Assembly (NCBI GenBank): GCA_015062085.1
Contig: SUVI01000055.1
Span: forward strand, 1 to 21,547
Length of the DNA stretch: 21,547 nucleotides
Reading direction: 5' to 3'
Source of the DNA: Planctomycetaceae bacterium
Lineage (GTDB): Bacteria > Planctomycetota > Planctomycetia > Pirellulales > Thermoguttaceae
Shown here in pieces: positions 8,519 through 15,200 of this stretch. The position numbers and the translations under genes were made by a program. The notes below the pieces were generated by a model. It was not told the origin of the DNA. It did not search any database and worked only from the letters and a program-made list of their open reading frames with translations. Numbering within the stretch: position 1 is the first letter of the stretch; each line of letters opens with the position of its first letter.

Positions 8519-8560
8519 ATCTTTTCCAAACTGGAAAGATCTCCATTCCCAGACCTGGGA
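8519..8560 (-). terminator. Two imperfect hairpins after rpoN
   Basis: TCCCAG/CTGGGA (8547-8560, very short loop) and ATCTTT-CCA/TGG-AAAGAT with one bulge (8519-8540) lie between rpoN and the pyrB promoter. T runs are interrupted, so termination here is only possible. Confidence 0.3.
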
Positions 8561-8573
8561 CTTTCTCGAGACT

Positions 8574-8606
8574 GAACACGCACCGAACACGCACCGAACA
8601 CGCACT
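8574..8606. repeat. 11-base tandem repeat, three copies, just after rpoN
   Basis: gaacacgcacc occurs three times at 8574, 8585 and 8596 (last base varied in the third). The period is not a multiple of three and the array is outside coding sequence. Confidence 0.85.
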
Positions 8607-8613
8607 GCGAGCG

Positions 8614-10215
8614 CTACTTTACGCGTTTGCGTTTTCTGGAACTCGGGATCTTCATTTCCTTCCGGTATTTGTTGACGGTCGTTCGGGCAACGGAAAGCAT
8701 TTTCGCCAGCTGGTCGTCGGTGAGCGGCTCCGTTCGGTCCTCATTCCTGACGAGGTCTCGCAAACGCAGTTTCACGACATCACGGGAATCCGCAGTCCCA
8801 GATGCAGTCCCAGATGCAGTCCCAGATGCAGTCCCAAATACCGTTCCCGCCGTTCCATTTCCCGCCGTTCCATTTCCCGCCGTTCCATTTCCCGCCGTTC
8901 CAGCAGCAGCCCGCGTCGCTTTGGTACTCTGACTGAAAAACTGCGCCAGGGGCAAAAGTCCGCGGGGCGTCTCGATCCATTTATTCGCCGTTGCGCGGCT
9001 GACGGTCGAAACGTGCCTCTCGATCTGCGCCGCGATCTGCGTCCGAGTCAGCGGCCGAAGCGCCATGGGACCGTTTTCCAGAAAGTCCGCCTGCGCCTTC
9101 ACGAGCGCGTTTCCGAGCGCTTCCATCGTCTCATTCCGTTTCTGGATCGCCTCGATGAGCCACAAAACACGCGTTTTGTTCCGCAGCAAATTCTTTTTTT
9201 CTTCCTCCGTCCGGCAATTCTTCATCGAGACCGCCGTAAGCGTCAGCTCCGGAAGATCGGAGTCCGCCAAAGTCACGTACCATTCGCCCGATTCGTTTTT
9301 CGCACAGTAAAGATCCGGCTCAACAGGCACCGTGGGTCCCGAAGAAAAATTGCGTCCCGGATCGGGATTCAGCCTCAATCGCCCGATCTGCCAAAACATT
9401 TCTTCCACCTCACGGACGCTCATCCCGCTTTTTTTCGCGATGTTGCCCGCGATCTCGAAATCGTCGCATTCCAGCTCTTTTCCGTATCGGTACACGAAAC
9501 GGTAGAGCGCCTGGTAATCAAACGAGTCCTCCTCCGGATCGTCTTCCAGCCGGCTCTCCTTTTCTTTCTCCTCGATCTGAAGGAGCAGACACTCCCTCAA
9601 GTCTCGTGCCCCAACTCCGGTCGGTTCGAGCGACTGAATGACTTCCAGAGCCGCATTGCCGCGCTCTTCCGCATCCGGCGCAAACCCGAAAAGCTCCTCG
9701 TCGTCAAACGGGATCAGAAGGAAACCGCGCGGATCCAGCGCATAGATGATCAGCTCGGCATCCGCACGCAAAGAGTCGGAAATGCTCAACGCTCCAAGTT
9801 GCTCGACCAAAAAAGAAGCCAGCGTCTGAGAATCATCGGCAATATTCTCGAGCATTCCCTGATGCCGATCCGCCATCGCTTCACGCTCCGCGCGCGACAG
9901 CGTCGACATTTCATCGTCGTACGGCACACGCTCTTCCCACTCCGCCTGAAGCTCCAGTTCCGTTTCCGAAGAGTTTTTTTCGCCGTTTCCGCTCTGCTCG
10001 TCCGTCCGTACTCCGCCGTCTCTCTCTTTCGCTCCGTCTCCATTTTCCCGGATCTCAAGACACGGATTCGTCTCAAACTCCCGCAGGATGTAGTCCCGCA
10101 GTTCCTGTCCGGAAAGCTGCATGACCTGCGTCGTCAAAATGCGGCGCATCTGTTGGAACTGCTCCGTACTCGTCCGCAGTCCCAGTTCCGTTCCCAGCGC
10201 AAATCCCTGCTTCAT
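8614..10215 (-). CDS. rpoN: RNA polymerase sigma-54 factor with a tandem-repeat linker
   Basis: 533 residues against 477 in E. coli. Sigma-54 recognises -24/-12 promoters and needs an AAA+ activator. Order: region I (1-55, Gln/Leu-rich, ending ETNPCLE), acidic region II (about 56-135), core-binding region (about 135-340), helix-turn-helix with RTQIAAQIERHVSTVSRATANKW (about 388-410) and GLLPLAQFFS, then a repeat insert (437-474), then the C-terminal domain with RpoN box ARTTVNKYRK (about 510-519; E. coli has ARRTVAKYRE). The insert is four copies of a 15-base unit (AGNGT) and four of a 12-base unit (GTAS). It lies in the natural linker between the HTH and the RpoN box, so function is probably kept. 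Its ribosome site is the last unit of a repeat array (10217-10350). Third gene of dnaX-recR-rpoN. Confidence 0.95.
   Translation of the reverse strand: MKQGFALGTELGLRTSTEQFQQMRRILTTQVMQLSGQELRDYILREFETNPCLEIRENGDGAKERDGGVRTDEQSGNGEKNSSETELELQAEWEERVPYDDEMSTLSRAEREAMADRHQGMLENIADDSQTLASFLVEQLGALSISDSLRADAELIIYALDPRGFLLIPFDDEELFGFAPDAEERGNAALEVIQSLEPTGVGARDLRECLLLQIEEKEKESRLEDDPEEDSFDYQALYRFVYRYGKELECDDFEIAGNIAKKSGMSVREVEEMFWQIGRLRLNPDPGRNFSSGPTVPVEPDLYCAKNESGEWYVTLADSDLPELTLTAVSMKNCRTEEEKKNLLRNKTRVLWLIEAIQKRNETMEALGNALVKAQADFLENGPMALRPLTRTQIAAQIERHVSTVSRATANKWIETPRGLLPLAQFFSQSTKATRAAAGTAGNGTAGNGTAGNGTAGTVFGTASGTASGTASGTADSRDVVKLRLRDLVRNEDRTEPLTDDQLAKMLSVARTTVNKYRKEMKIPSSRKRKRVK
8792..8839 (-). 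repeat. 12-base repeat x4 in rpoN, encoding Gly-Thr-Ala-Ser
   Basis: gcagtcccagat at 8792, 8804 and 8816, with gcagtcccaaat at 8828. Read on the minus strand, each codes GTAS-like units. The unit length keeps the frame. Confidence 0.9.
8846..8905 (-). repeat. 15-base repeat (three full copies plus a partial) in rpoN, encoding Gly-Asn-Gly-Thr-Ala
   Basis: cccgccgttccattt at 8846, 8861 and 8876, with a partial fourth from 8891. The copies are identical in sequence, pointing to recent expansion. Confidence 0.9.
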
Positions 10216-10216
10216 G

Positions 10217-10350
10217 CTCTCAAACTCCGTCTCTCAAAACTCCGTCTCTCAAAACTCCGTCTCTCAAAACTCCGTCTCTCAAAACTCCGTCTCTCAAAAC
10301 TCCGTCTCTCAAAACTCCGTCTCTCAAAACTCCGTCTCTCAAAACTCCGT
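10217..10350 (-). repeat. 15-base repeat x9 filling the recR-rpoN gap; each unit carries an SD-like GGAG
   Basis: Eight exact copies of ctctcaaaactccgt (10231-10350) plus a 14-base copy lacking one A (10217-10230). They fill nearly all of the 140 bases between the recR stop and the rpoN ATG. On the minus strand the unit is ACGGAGTTTTGAGAG. The copy next to rpoN gives GGAG nine bases before its ATG, so that copy is the rpoN RBS. Confidence 0.95.
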
Positions 10351-10355
10351 CTCAC

Positions 10356-10961
10356 TCAGTTTCGGTAATTCTGGCGTCCTTCCAGAGCGTCGCGCAGAAT
10401 GTCTCGGTTCACGAACTCCAAAACGCTCCCGGTCGTGACTCCGCGCGCCAGCCGTGTGATGCTGACGGGATAGTCGTGCAAAAGACGCGTAATGTAAAAC
10501 GCAGTCGCATCCCCCTCCATGTTCGGATTGGTCGCCATGATGATCTCGCGCACTTCTCCGGAAGCCGCACGTTTCTCCAGCTCTTTGATCGTCAGATCGT
10601 CCGGCCCAATGTTTTCCGTCGGCGACAGACGCCCCAGCAAAACATGGTAAAGTCCGTGAAAAACGCCCGTCTGTTCCAAAGCAGCCAGATCGCGCGGCTG
10701 CTCCACGACGCAGAGCTGCGCAGCATCACGGCTCGGATCGCGGCAAACTTCGCAAAGCGGGTCCACGGAGAGATTAAAGCACTTCTCGCAGTACCGAATG
10801 TTCGTCTTCACCTCCCGGATCGCGTCGGAAAGCCCGAGAATGTCTTCCTGCTTCGCAATGAGCACATGGTAAGCGAACCGCTCTGCCGTCTTCTTGCCGA
10901 CGCCCGGCAATTTCTGAAAAAGTGCCGTCAGATTTTTGATGCTTTCGGTTAAATCAGCCAT
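10356..10961 (-). CDS. recR: Recombination mediator protein RecR
   Basis: 201 residues from the ATG at 10961, exactly the length of E. coli RecR; a longer frame reaching 11072 only overlaps dnaX. RecR, with RecO and/or RecF, loads RecA on SSB-coated DNA. Helix-hairpin-helix segment LPGVGKKTAERFA (18-30), C4 zinc finger at Cys58, Cys61, Cys70 and Cys73, a Toprim domain (about 80-175, starting LCVVEQPRDLAALE), and a C-terminal ARGVTTGSVLEFV stretch typical of the family. The RBS is weak (CGGGA before a T7 run). The gene starts 34 bases after the dnaX stop, the common dnaX-recR pairing, but no ybaB lies between them. rpoN follows after the repeat array. Confidence 0.97.
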   Translation of the reverse strand: MADLTESIKNLTALFQKLPGVGKKTAERFAYHVLIAKQEDILGLSDAIREVKTNIRYCEKCFNLSVDPLCEVCRDPSRDAAQLCVVEQPRDLAALEQTGVFHGLYHVLLGRLSPTENIGPDDLTIKELEKRAASGEVREIIMATNPNMEGDATAFYITRLLHDYPVSITRLARGVTTGSVLEFVNRDILRDALEGRQNYRN

Positions 10962-10995
10962 GAAAAAAATCCCGTTTCTGAAAATTCCAGCTCTC

Positions 10996-13323
10996 TCATT
11001 CCGGAAGAACTGCACGCTCCGGCACAGCCTCGATCTTTTCGATCGAGGCGCCAAAAAGTTCCTCGGCCGCATGCACGAGCGGATTGGCGTAAATGTGCTT
11101 CAGACCGCCGTTTTCCGCGTGCGGTTTCCCAACGAATTCCTCGACGATGAGGCGCAGCTGAAGACGCGGTTCGCCAAACTCTCGGCGGACAGACTCTTCC
11201 AGCTGCTTCAGTTCTGCACCGCCGTGCAAGAAAGGCTGAAGCACAAATTCCGTCCGCTGCGGATAGAAAATCGTCAGGCTGCGGCCGTCCTCCGACACAC
11301 TGAGATCTTTCAGTTCCCGAAGATTCGACATTTGGAACCCCGAAAAGCCCGTCAGCCGTCCGACCGCCGCCAAGTACCGATTCCAAAGATCCGGCGCACT
11401 GTAAGCCTGAATTCCCGGCTGCGGCTGCGTTTCTGCTGCGGCGTTCGAGGGTTTCGTGTCCGAAGAGCGGAGCGTCTGAAAAACGTCTGCCGGCATCGAA
11501 AAATCTTCTCCGCCTCCATCCCATTCAGAAACCGGACCTGACGCAGAAACCGGACCTGACGCAGAAACCGGACCTGACGCAGAAACCGGACCTGACGCAG
11601 AAACCGGACCTGACGCAGAAACCGGACCTGACGCAGAAACCGCCGAGCCCGAAGACGCAGAAACCGGACCTGACGCAGAAACCGCCGAGCCCGAAGACGC
11701 GGAAACACCGTTCAAGTCCGCAGAGGATCTTTCCGCCGCACGCACATCTGCCGCGGGGCGCGGATCCTCTTCGGAACTTTCCCCAACTCGCGGAACGGCA
11801 TTCTGAACGGCCGGCAGCTCCGGAGGTACGGTACTCTGGGATTCATTTAGAGCGGGTACTTTTTTTTTATCGGGAACCGCTCCAGCCATTTCGTCCACAA
11901 AAGAACGCCGAAGCTCTTGAGGCGGCACGAGAGCGACTTTTTCCGAAACGTAATGCGGCGGGAAGGCTCTCGTCGGCAATTCCGGCCGCGAAGGTGCCGT
12001 CTCACCGTTTCCAGTCCCGTTTTCAGTCCCGTTTCCAGTCCCGTTTCCAGTCCCGTTTCCAGTCCCGTTTTCAGTCCCGTTTCCAGTCCCGTTTCCAGTC
12101 CCGTTTCCAGTCCCGCTCGCCCCCAGACGCCTTTGCCCAGTCTGACCGGCTCCTTCCGGATCACGCGGCAGAGCGGCACGCTGCGATCCGGCCTGCTTCA
12201 CCAGCCCGGCAAGTTCCGTCAGTTCCTGAAGCGAGCAGATGCGCACGAACGCCATTTCCGCGAGCAGACGCCCCTGCGTACTGACCTTCATCCTCGTGAG
12301 CGTGTGGTCCGCGATCTGCATGGCGGCCAAAATCAGATCCAGTCCCATTTTCTGCGCCATTTCGCGAATCTCATCCTCAATGTCCATCGGTAAAAAGAGG
12401 AAACTTTCGCTGCAGCATCCAGCCAATATCGCCATCATGTCGCGCAAACAGCCGAAAAGCTGCTCCAGAAGCTGGCCCGGATCCGTCCCCTGCTGAAACA
12501 TGACGTCGAGCGTCCGCAGGATCGCAGCCGGTTCCTTCCGGACGATACTGCGCAGGATCTCGATCAGGACCTCATCTTTTGCCGTCCCAAGCAGCTGATG
12601 CACATCCTGAAGCGTGAGTGTCCCGGACGTAAACGCAAGGAGCTGCTCCAAAAGCGACTGACCGTCACGCATCGAGCCGTTCGCCCGGCGCGCGAGCAGA
12701 CGGATCGCCTCCGGTTCCGCCGTCAAACCTTCATTCTCAACGATGCTCTGAAGCCGTCCCGCGATCGCCTGCGTTCCGATCCCCGCAAAATCAAACCGCT
12801 GACAGCGCGAAAGGATCGTGATGGGAATTTTGTTGACTTCCGTCGTGCAGAAAATGAACTTCACGTGCTCCGGCGGTTCCTCAAGCGTCTTGAGCAGCGC
12901 GTTGAACGCCTCGTTCGTGAGCATGTGGACCTCATCGATGATGAAGATCTTGAAACGAGCCCGAACGGGACGCACACTCACGCTCTGGATCAGCGAGCGG
13001 ATCTGATCGATCCCGCGATTGCTCGCTCCGTCGATCTCGATGACGTCCAGATCCTCGCCGGCCGCGATCCCTTCGCAGATCTCGCATTTTCCGCATGGAG
13101 TCGTCGTCGGTCCCGTCTCACAGTTGAGCGACTTCGCGAAAATTCGCGCGGATGACGTTTTCCCGACACCGCGCGCGCCGGTAAAAAGATACGCATGCCC
13201 GATCCGCTGATTCTGAATGGCGTTGGCAAGAGCTTTGGCGATGTGCTCCTGCCCGACCAATTCATGGAAACTCTGCGGACGGTAGCGTCGTGCGACTACC
13301 TGGTACTCCTGTTCGGCCGCCAT
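10996..13323 (-). CDS. dnaX: DNA polymerase III subunit tau (with probable gamma form by slippage)
   Basis: 775 residues (E. coli 643). It is the clamp-loader ATPase that places the beta clamp. Walker A GARGVGKTS (49-57), zinc cysteines 68, 77, 80 and 83, DEVHML Walker B (about 130), LSRCQRFDF with the sensor/arginine-finger region, lid and collar domains to about residue 365. Then a long linker with two repeat blocks: GNGT-type (403-440) and SASGPV-type (540-599). The C-terminal tau domain spans about 635-775. Between the blocks, codons 486-488 are AAA AAA AAA (T9 on the plus strand, 11860-11868), a slippage site (see findings). The ATG at 13323 has AAGGAG six bases upstream. First gene of dnaX-recR-rpoN, with promoter at 13425-13453. 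Confidence 0.96.
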   Translation of the reverse strand: MAAEQEYQVVARRYRPQSFHELVGQEHIAKALANAIQNQRIGHAYLFTGARGVGKTSSARIFAKSLNCETGPTTTPCGKCEICEGIAAGEDLDVIEIDGASNRGIDQIRSLIQSVSVRPVRARFKIFIIDEVHMLTNEAFNALLKTLEEPPEHVKFIFCTTEVNKIPITILSRCQRFDFAGIGTQAIAGRLQSIVENEGLTAEPEAIRLLARRANGSMRDGQSLLEQLLAFTSGTLTLQDVHQLLGTAKDEVLIEILRSIVRKEPAAILRTLDVMFQQGTDPGQLLEQLFGCLRDMMAILAGCCSESFLFLPMDIEDEIREMAQKMGLDLILAAMQIADHTLTRMKVSTQGRLLAEMAFVRICSLQELTELAGLVKQAGSQRAALPRDPEGAGQTGQRRLGASGTGNGTGNGTGNGTENGTGNGTGNGTGNGTENGTGNGETAPSRPELPTRAFPPHYVSEKVALVPPQELRRSFVDEMAGAVPDKKKVPALNESQSTVPPELPAVQNAVPRVGESSEEDPRPAADVRAAERSSADLNGVSASSGSAVSASGPVSASSGSAVSASGPVSASGPVSASGPVSASGPVSASGPVSASGPVSEWDGGGEDFSMPADVFQTLRSSDTKPSNAAAETQPQPGIQAYSAPDLWNRYLAAVGRLTGFSGFQMSNLRELKDLSVSEDGRSLTIFYPQRTEFVLQPFLHGGAELKQLEESVRREFGEPRLQLRLIVEEFVGKPHAENGGLKHIYANPLVHAAEELFGASIEKIEAVPERAVLPE
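11526..11706 (-). repeat. 18-base repeat array (plus 24-base variants) in dnaX, encoding Ser-Ala-Ser-Gly-Pro-Val
   Basis: Six adjacent SASGPV units of 18 bases (cagaaaccggacctgacg), then SASSGSAV, SASGPV and SASSGSAV variants. All units are multiples of three. The block lies in the linker before the tau C-terminal domain. Confidence 0.92.
11860..11883 (-). promoter_or_regulatory. Candidate dnaX slippage/frameshift signal: A9 run with upstream GGAG
   Basis: On the minus strand GGAG (11880-11883) is followed after 11 bases by nine A (11860-11868), in frame as GAT-AAA-AAA-AAA-GTA. The -1 frame reads S-T-R-S-K then stop. The +1 frame reads Y-P-L then stop. A gamma-like protein of about 491-493 residues would result. 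Confidence 0.6.
12005..12116 (-). repeat. 12-base repeat (about nine copies) in dnaX, encoding Gly-Thr-Gly-Asn with Gly-Thr-Glu-Asn variants
   Basis: Units of the type agtcccgtttcc start every 12 bases from 12013 to 12109. Variant copies (ttttc for tttcc) recur every fourth unit, giving GTGN three times then GTEN, twice over, then a further copy. Confidence 0.93.
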
Positions 13324-13424
13324 GGCGGTACTCCTTTCACGTGCCCGAGGAAAACACTCGCTCTCTCCGGATCACAAACTGTACGAAAAAAATCCCTGAG
13401 TCAAAAAAAGGGGACGCTTCTTTT

Positions 13425-13453
13425 ATTTTACTCGAAATCGTCAATTTTTTCAA
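13425..13453 (-). promoter_or_regulatory. Promoter of dnaX-recR-rpoN
   Basis: Minus strand TTGAAA (13448-13453), 17 bases, TAAAAT (13425-13430). Predicted start is near 13418, with a leader of about 95 bases. Confidence 0.7.
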
Positions 13454-13471
13454 GGAGAGGCAAAAGAAATC

Positions 13472-13500
13472 TTGACTTTTTTCGCTCCTTTCGCTATACT
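13472..13500 (+). promoter_or_regulatory. Promoter of the SYLF-domain gene
   Basis: TTGACT (13472-13477), 17 bases, TATACT (13495-13500), the same two hexamers as the pyrB promoter. Start near 13507, giving a leader of about 290 bases that contains the 21-base array. It lies back to back with the dnaX promoter: the two -35 boxes are 18 bases apart. Confidence 0.78.
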
Positions 13501-13570
13501 TTCAGAAATTTCTTGAGTTTATGCGAACTTTTCGGCCTCAAGATCCGTAAATTCGACATAAACTCCGCCG

Positions 13571-13689
13571 CTTCAACGGCGCACTCCGTCACTTCAGCGG
13601 CGCACTCCGTCACTTCAGCGGCGCACTCCGTCACTTCAGCGGCGCACTCCGTCACTTCAGCGGCGCACTCCGTCACTTCAGCGGCGCAC
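13571..13689 (+). repeat. 21-base repeat (5.7 copies) in the leader of the SYLF gene
   Basis: Units start at 13571, 13592, 13613, 13634, 13655 and 13676 (last partial). Each contains gcggcgcactccgtca. The first has one A-for-G change. GCGGCG in each unit could pair with CGCCGC at 13710-13715 or with the CGCCG before the array, so leader folding may change with copy number. Confidence 0.93.
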
Positions 13690-13795
13690 ACTGCGTCCGG
13701 CACGTTTCCGCCGCGTTTCATTAGAGTTTTCCGTAAAATTCAAGACTTGGGATGGATCCCGCGTCTCTGACCACTTAATTTCAGGGAGATTTTAA

Positions 13796-14998
13796 ATGGA
13801 TTTAAGGTTTCATTTTATTTATCGGATCTCAAGTACTTTTGGTCTGTCTCTTGCTGGTCTTCTTCTTGCCGTTTCCGCCCTCCTCCTGGGAACGGTGCGT
13901 CCGGCAAATGCTCAACTCTTTCGTCCGATCGCAGGCCGCGAAAATGAGATCCTGGTAAATTCCCACCGCTGCCTGAATGAGATCATGGCGATCCCCGCCA
14001 ATGAGATCCCGGCCTTTCTGTTTGAGAAAGCGGAAGGCGTCGCGATCTTCCCCGGACTCGTTCGCGGCGGTTTCGTCGTGGGAGCACAGCACGGCAAGGG
14101 CGTTCTGATCGTCAAAAATTCCGAGGGTCAGTGGGAAGCTCCCCGTTTCCTGAAAATGACGGGCGGAAGTGTCGGTTTTCAGGCCGGAGTGCAGTCTGCC
14201 GACGTCATCCTCATCTTCTGTTCCCGGCGCAGTGTCGAATCGGTCATCAAAGGCCAGTTCACCATCGGAGCAGACGCCTCTGCCGCTGCGGGACCCGTCG
14301 GACGCAAAGCCTCGGCAAGCACCAACGCACGGCTCACCTCCGAGATCTACTCCTACTCCCGTTCCCGAGGGCTCTTTCTCGGCATCGCGCTGGACGGCTG
14401 CGTGCTGGACATTGAGGAAGACGTTTCGGAAAAATACTACGCCAACGGTCTCACGCCGGAAGCGCAGCAGCTCGTGCAGCTCACGATGGGGTACGTTCAG
14501 TCTGCGAAGCATCAGCAGAACGCGGCAGGAACGGCATCCCCAGAAACTGCGGGTCAGGAAAACGTCCCCATGGTCCCCGCTCCCGCTCAAACTCCCGCTC
14601 AAACTCCCGCTCAGGAACTCCCGACGGATCCGTCCGTTCCCGCCTCCGCCAGTCCGTCTGCAGTTCCCGGCGCGATCCCCGGCGTACAGTCTGCCGCTCC
14701 AGATGCAGTTCCCGCAGCCGGCACTCCGACCGGAGATCCGCGTGAGATGATGCGCCGAAATCTGATCGAGTCGCACACCTCCCTGATGCAGCTTCTGGAT
14801 CCCTCGTGGCAGAAATGGCTGGCGCTTCCGCAGGAATTCCTGACGCAGGCCCCCGGCACTCGGACCGTTCCGCCGGAACTCCTCACGCTCCGAGACCGAT
14901 TCGCCCGCATCGCGCAGGACCCCAAATACTCCGACCTGATCGCACGCCCGGAATTCCAACAGACGCAGGACTGCCTAGAAATGTACCTCGCCCAGTAA
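13796..14998 (+). CDS. Secreted SYLF (Ysc84/DUF500) domain protein
   Basis: 400 residues. ATG at 13796 with AGGGAG seven bases upstream. Residues 1-39 are a signal peptide: long hydrophobic core, then R-P-A-N-A with the cut before Gln40. The SYLF domain (PF04366, about 55-235) shows AEGVAIFPGLVRGGFVVGAQ, GKGVLI, GGSVGFQAGVQSADVILIF and SYSRSRGLFLGIALDG, all typical. In eukaryotic Ysc84/SH3YL1 this domain binds lipids and actin. Bacterial versions are secreted or periplasmic and their role is poorly known, so lipid binding is an inference. A Pro/Ala-rich linker (about 240-320) contains a small 12-base repeat. A helical C-terminal segment (about 320-400) matches nothing I know. It is a single-gene transcript ending at the terminator 15162-15200. 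Confidence 0.9.
   Translation: MDLRFHFIYRISSTFGLSLAGLLLAVSALLLGTVRPANAQLFRPIAGRENEILVNSHRCLNEIMAIPANEIPAFLFEKAEGVAIFPGLVRGGFVVGAQHGKGVLIVKNSEGQWEAPRFLKMTGGSVGFQAGVQSADVILIFCSRRSVESVIKGQFTIGADASAAAGPVGRKASASTNARLTSEIYSYSRSRGLFLGIALDGCVLDIEEDVSEKYYANGLTPEAQQLVQLTMGYVQSAKHQQNAAGTASPETAGQENVPMVPAPAQTPAQTPAQELPTDPSVPASASPSAVPGAIPGVQSAAPDAVPAAGTPTGDPREMMRRNLIESHTSLMQLLDPSWQKWLALPQEFLTQAPGTRTVPPELLTLRDRFARIAQDPKYSDLIARPEFQQTQDCLEMYLAQ
14581..14613 (+). repeat. 12-base repeat (2.75 copies) in the SYLF gene linker
   Basis: tcccgctcaaac at 14581 and 14593 with a partial third at 14605. It encodes Pro-Ala-Gln-Thr. Confidence 0.75.
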
Positions 14999-15070
14999 AA
15001 CCCAGTCCAGCCCGAACTTTCCAGCGAGCGGGACTTTCATGAAAATGGATCCTTTTTCCGCCGCCCTTCC

Positions 15071-15098
15071 CCCGGAGCCCTTTGCGAAACGGCTCCGG
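15071..15098. other. GC-rich inverted repeat after the SYLF gene
   Basis: CCGGAGCC (15072-15079) and GGCTCCGG (15091-15098) form an 8-base-pair stem with an 11-base loop. No T run follows on either strand, so it is more likely an mRNA 3'-end stabiliser than a terminator. Nothing else of note is seen in 14999-15160. Confidence 0.5.
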
Positions 15099-15161
15099 AA
15101 ATGGGCGAAACGATCCGCGGTCCCGCTCTCCGCAGACTTTGAAAGTCTCAAAGAAAAACGC

Positions 15162-15200
15162 AAAATGCAGCACTCACCTTAGGAAGCGCTGCATTTTTTT
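15162..15200. terminator. Bidirectional intrinsic terminator between the SYLF and beta-helix genes
   Basis: AAAATGCAGC (15162-15171) pairs with GCTGCATTTT (15188-15197), 10 base pairs, with T7 following on the plus strand and T4 plus a later T run on the minus strand. It touches the stop codon of the minus-strand beta-helix gene, so it ends both convergent transcripts. Confidence 0.88.

Noticed and set aside
9970..9980. A7C run in rpoN as a frameshift site (A-AAA-AAC in frame)
   Set aside because: No stimulatory element is evident and shortened RpoN would lack core-binding and DNA-binding parts; likely chance.
9013..10368. 451-codon plus-strand open frame opposite rpoN, including LSKLR repeats
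   Set aside because: It is antisense to a solid rpoN, and its repeats are just the other strand of the rpoN leader array.
13195..13770. 191-codon plus-strand frame running through the 21-base array (Ala-His-Ser-Val-Thr-Ser-Ala repeats)
   Set aside because: It starts inside dnaX antisense, crosses both promoters, and has no RBS; the array is better explained as leader sequence.
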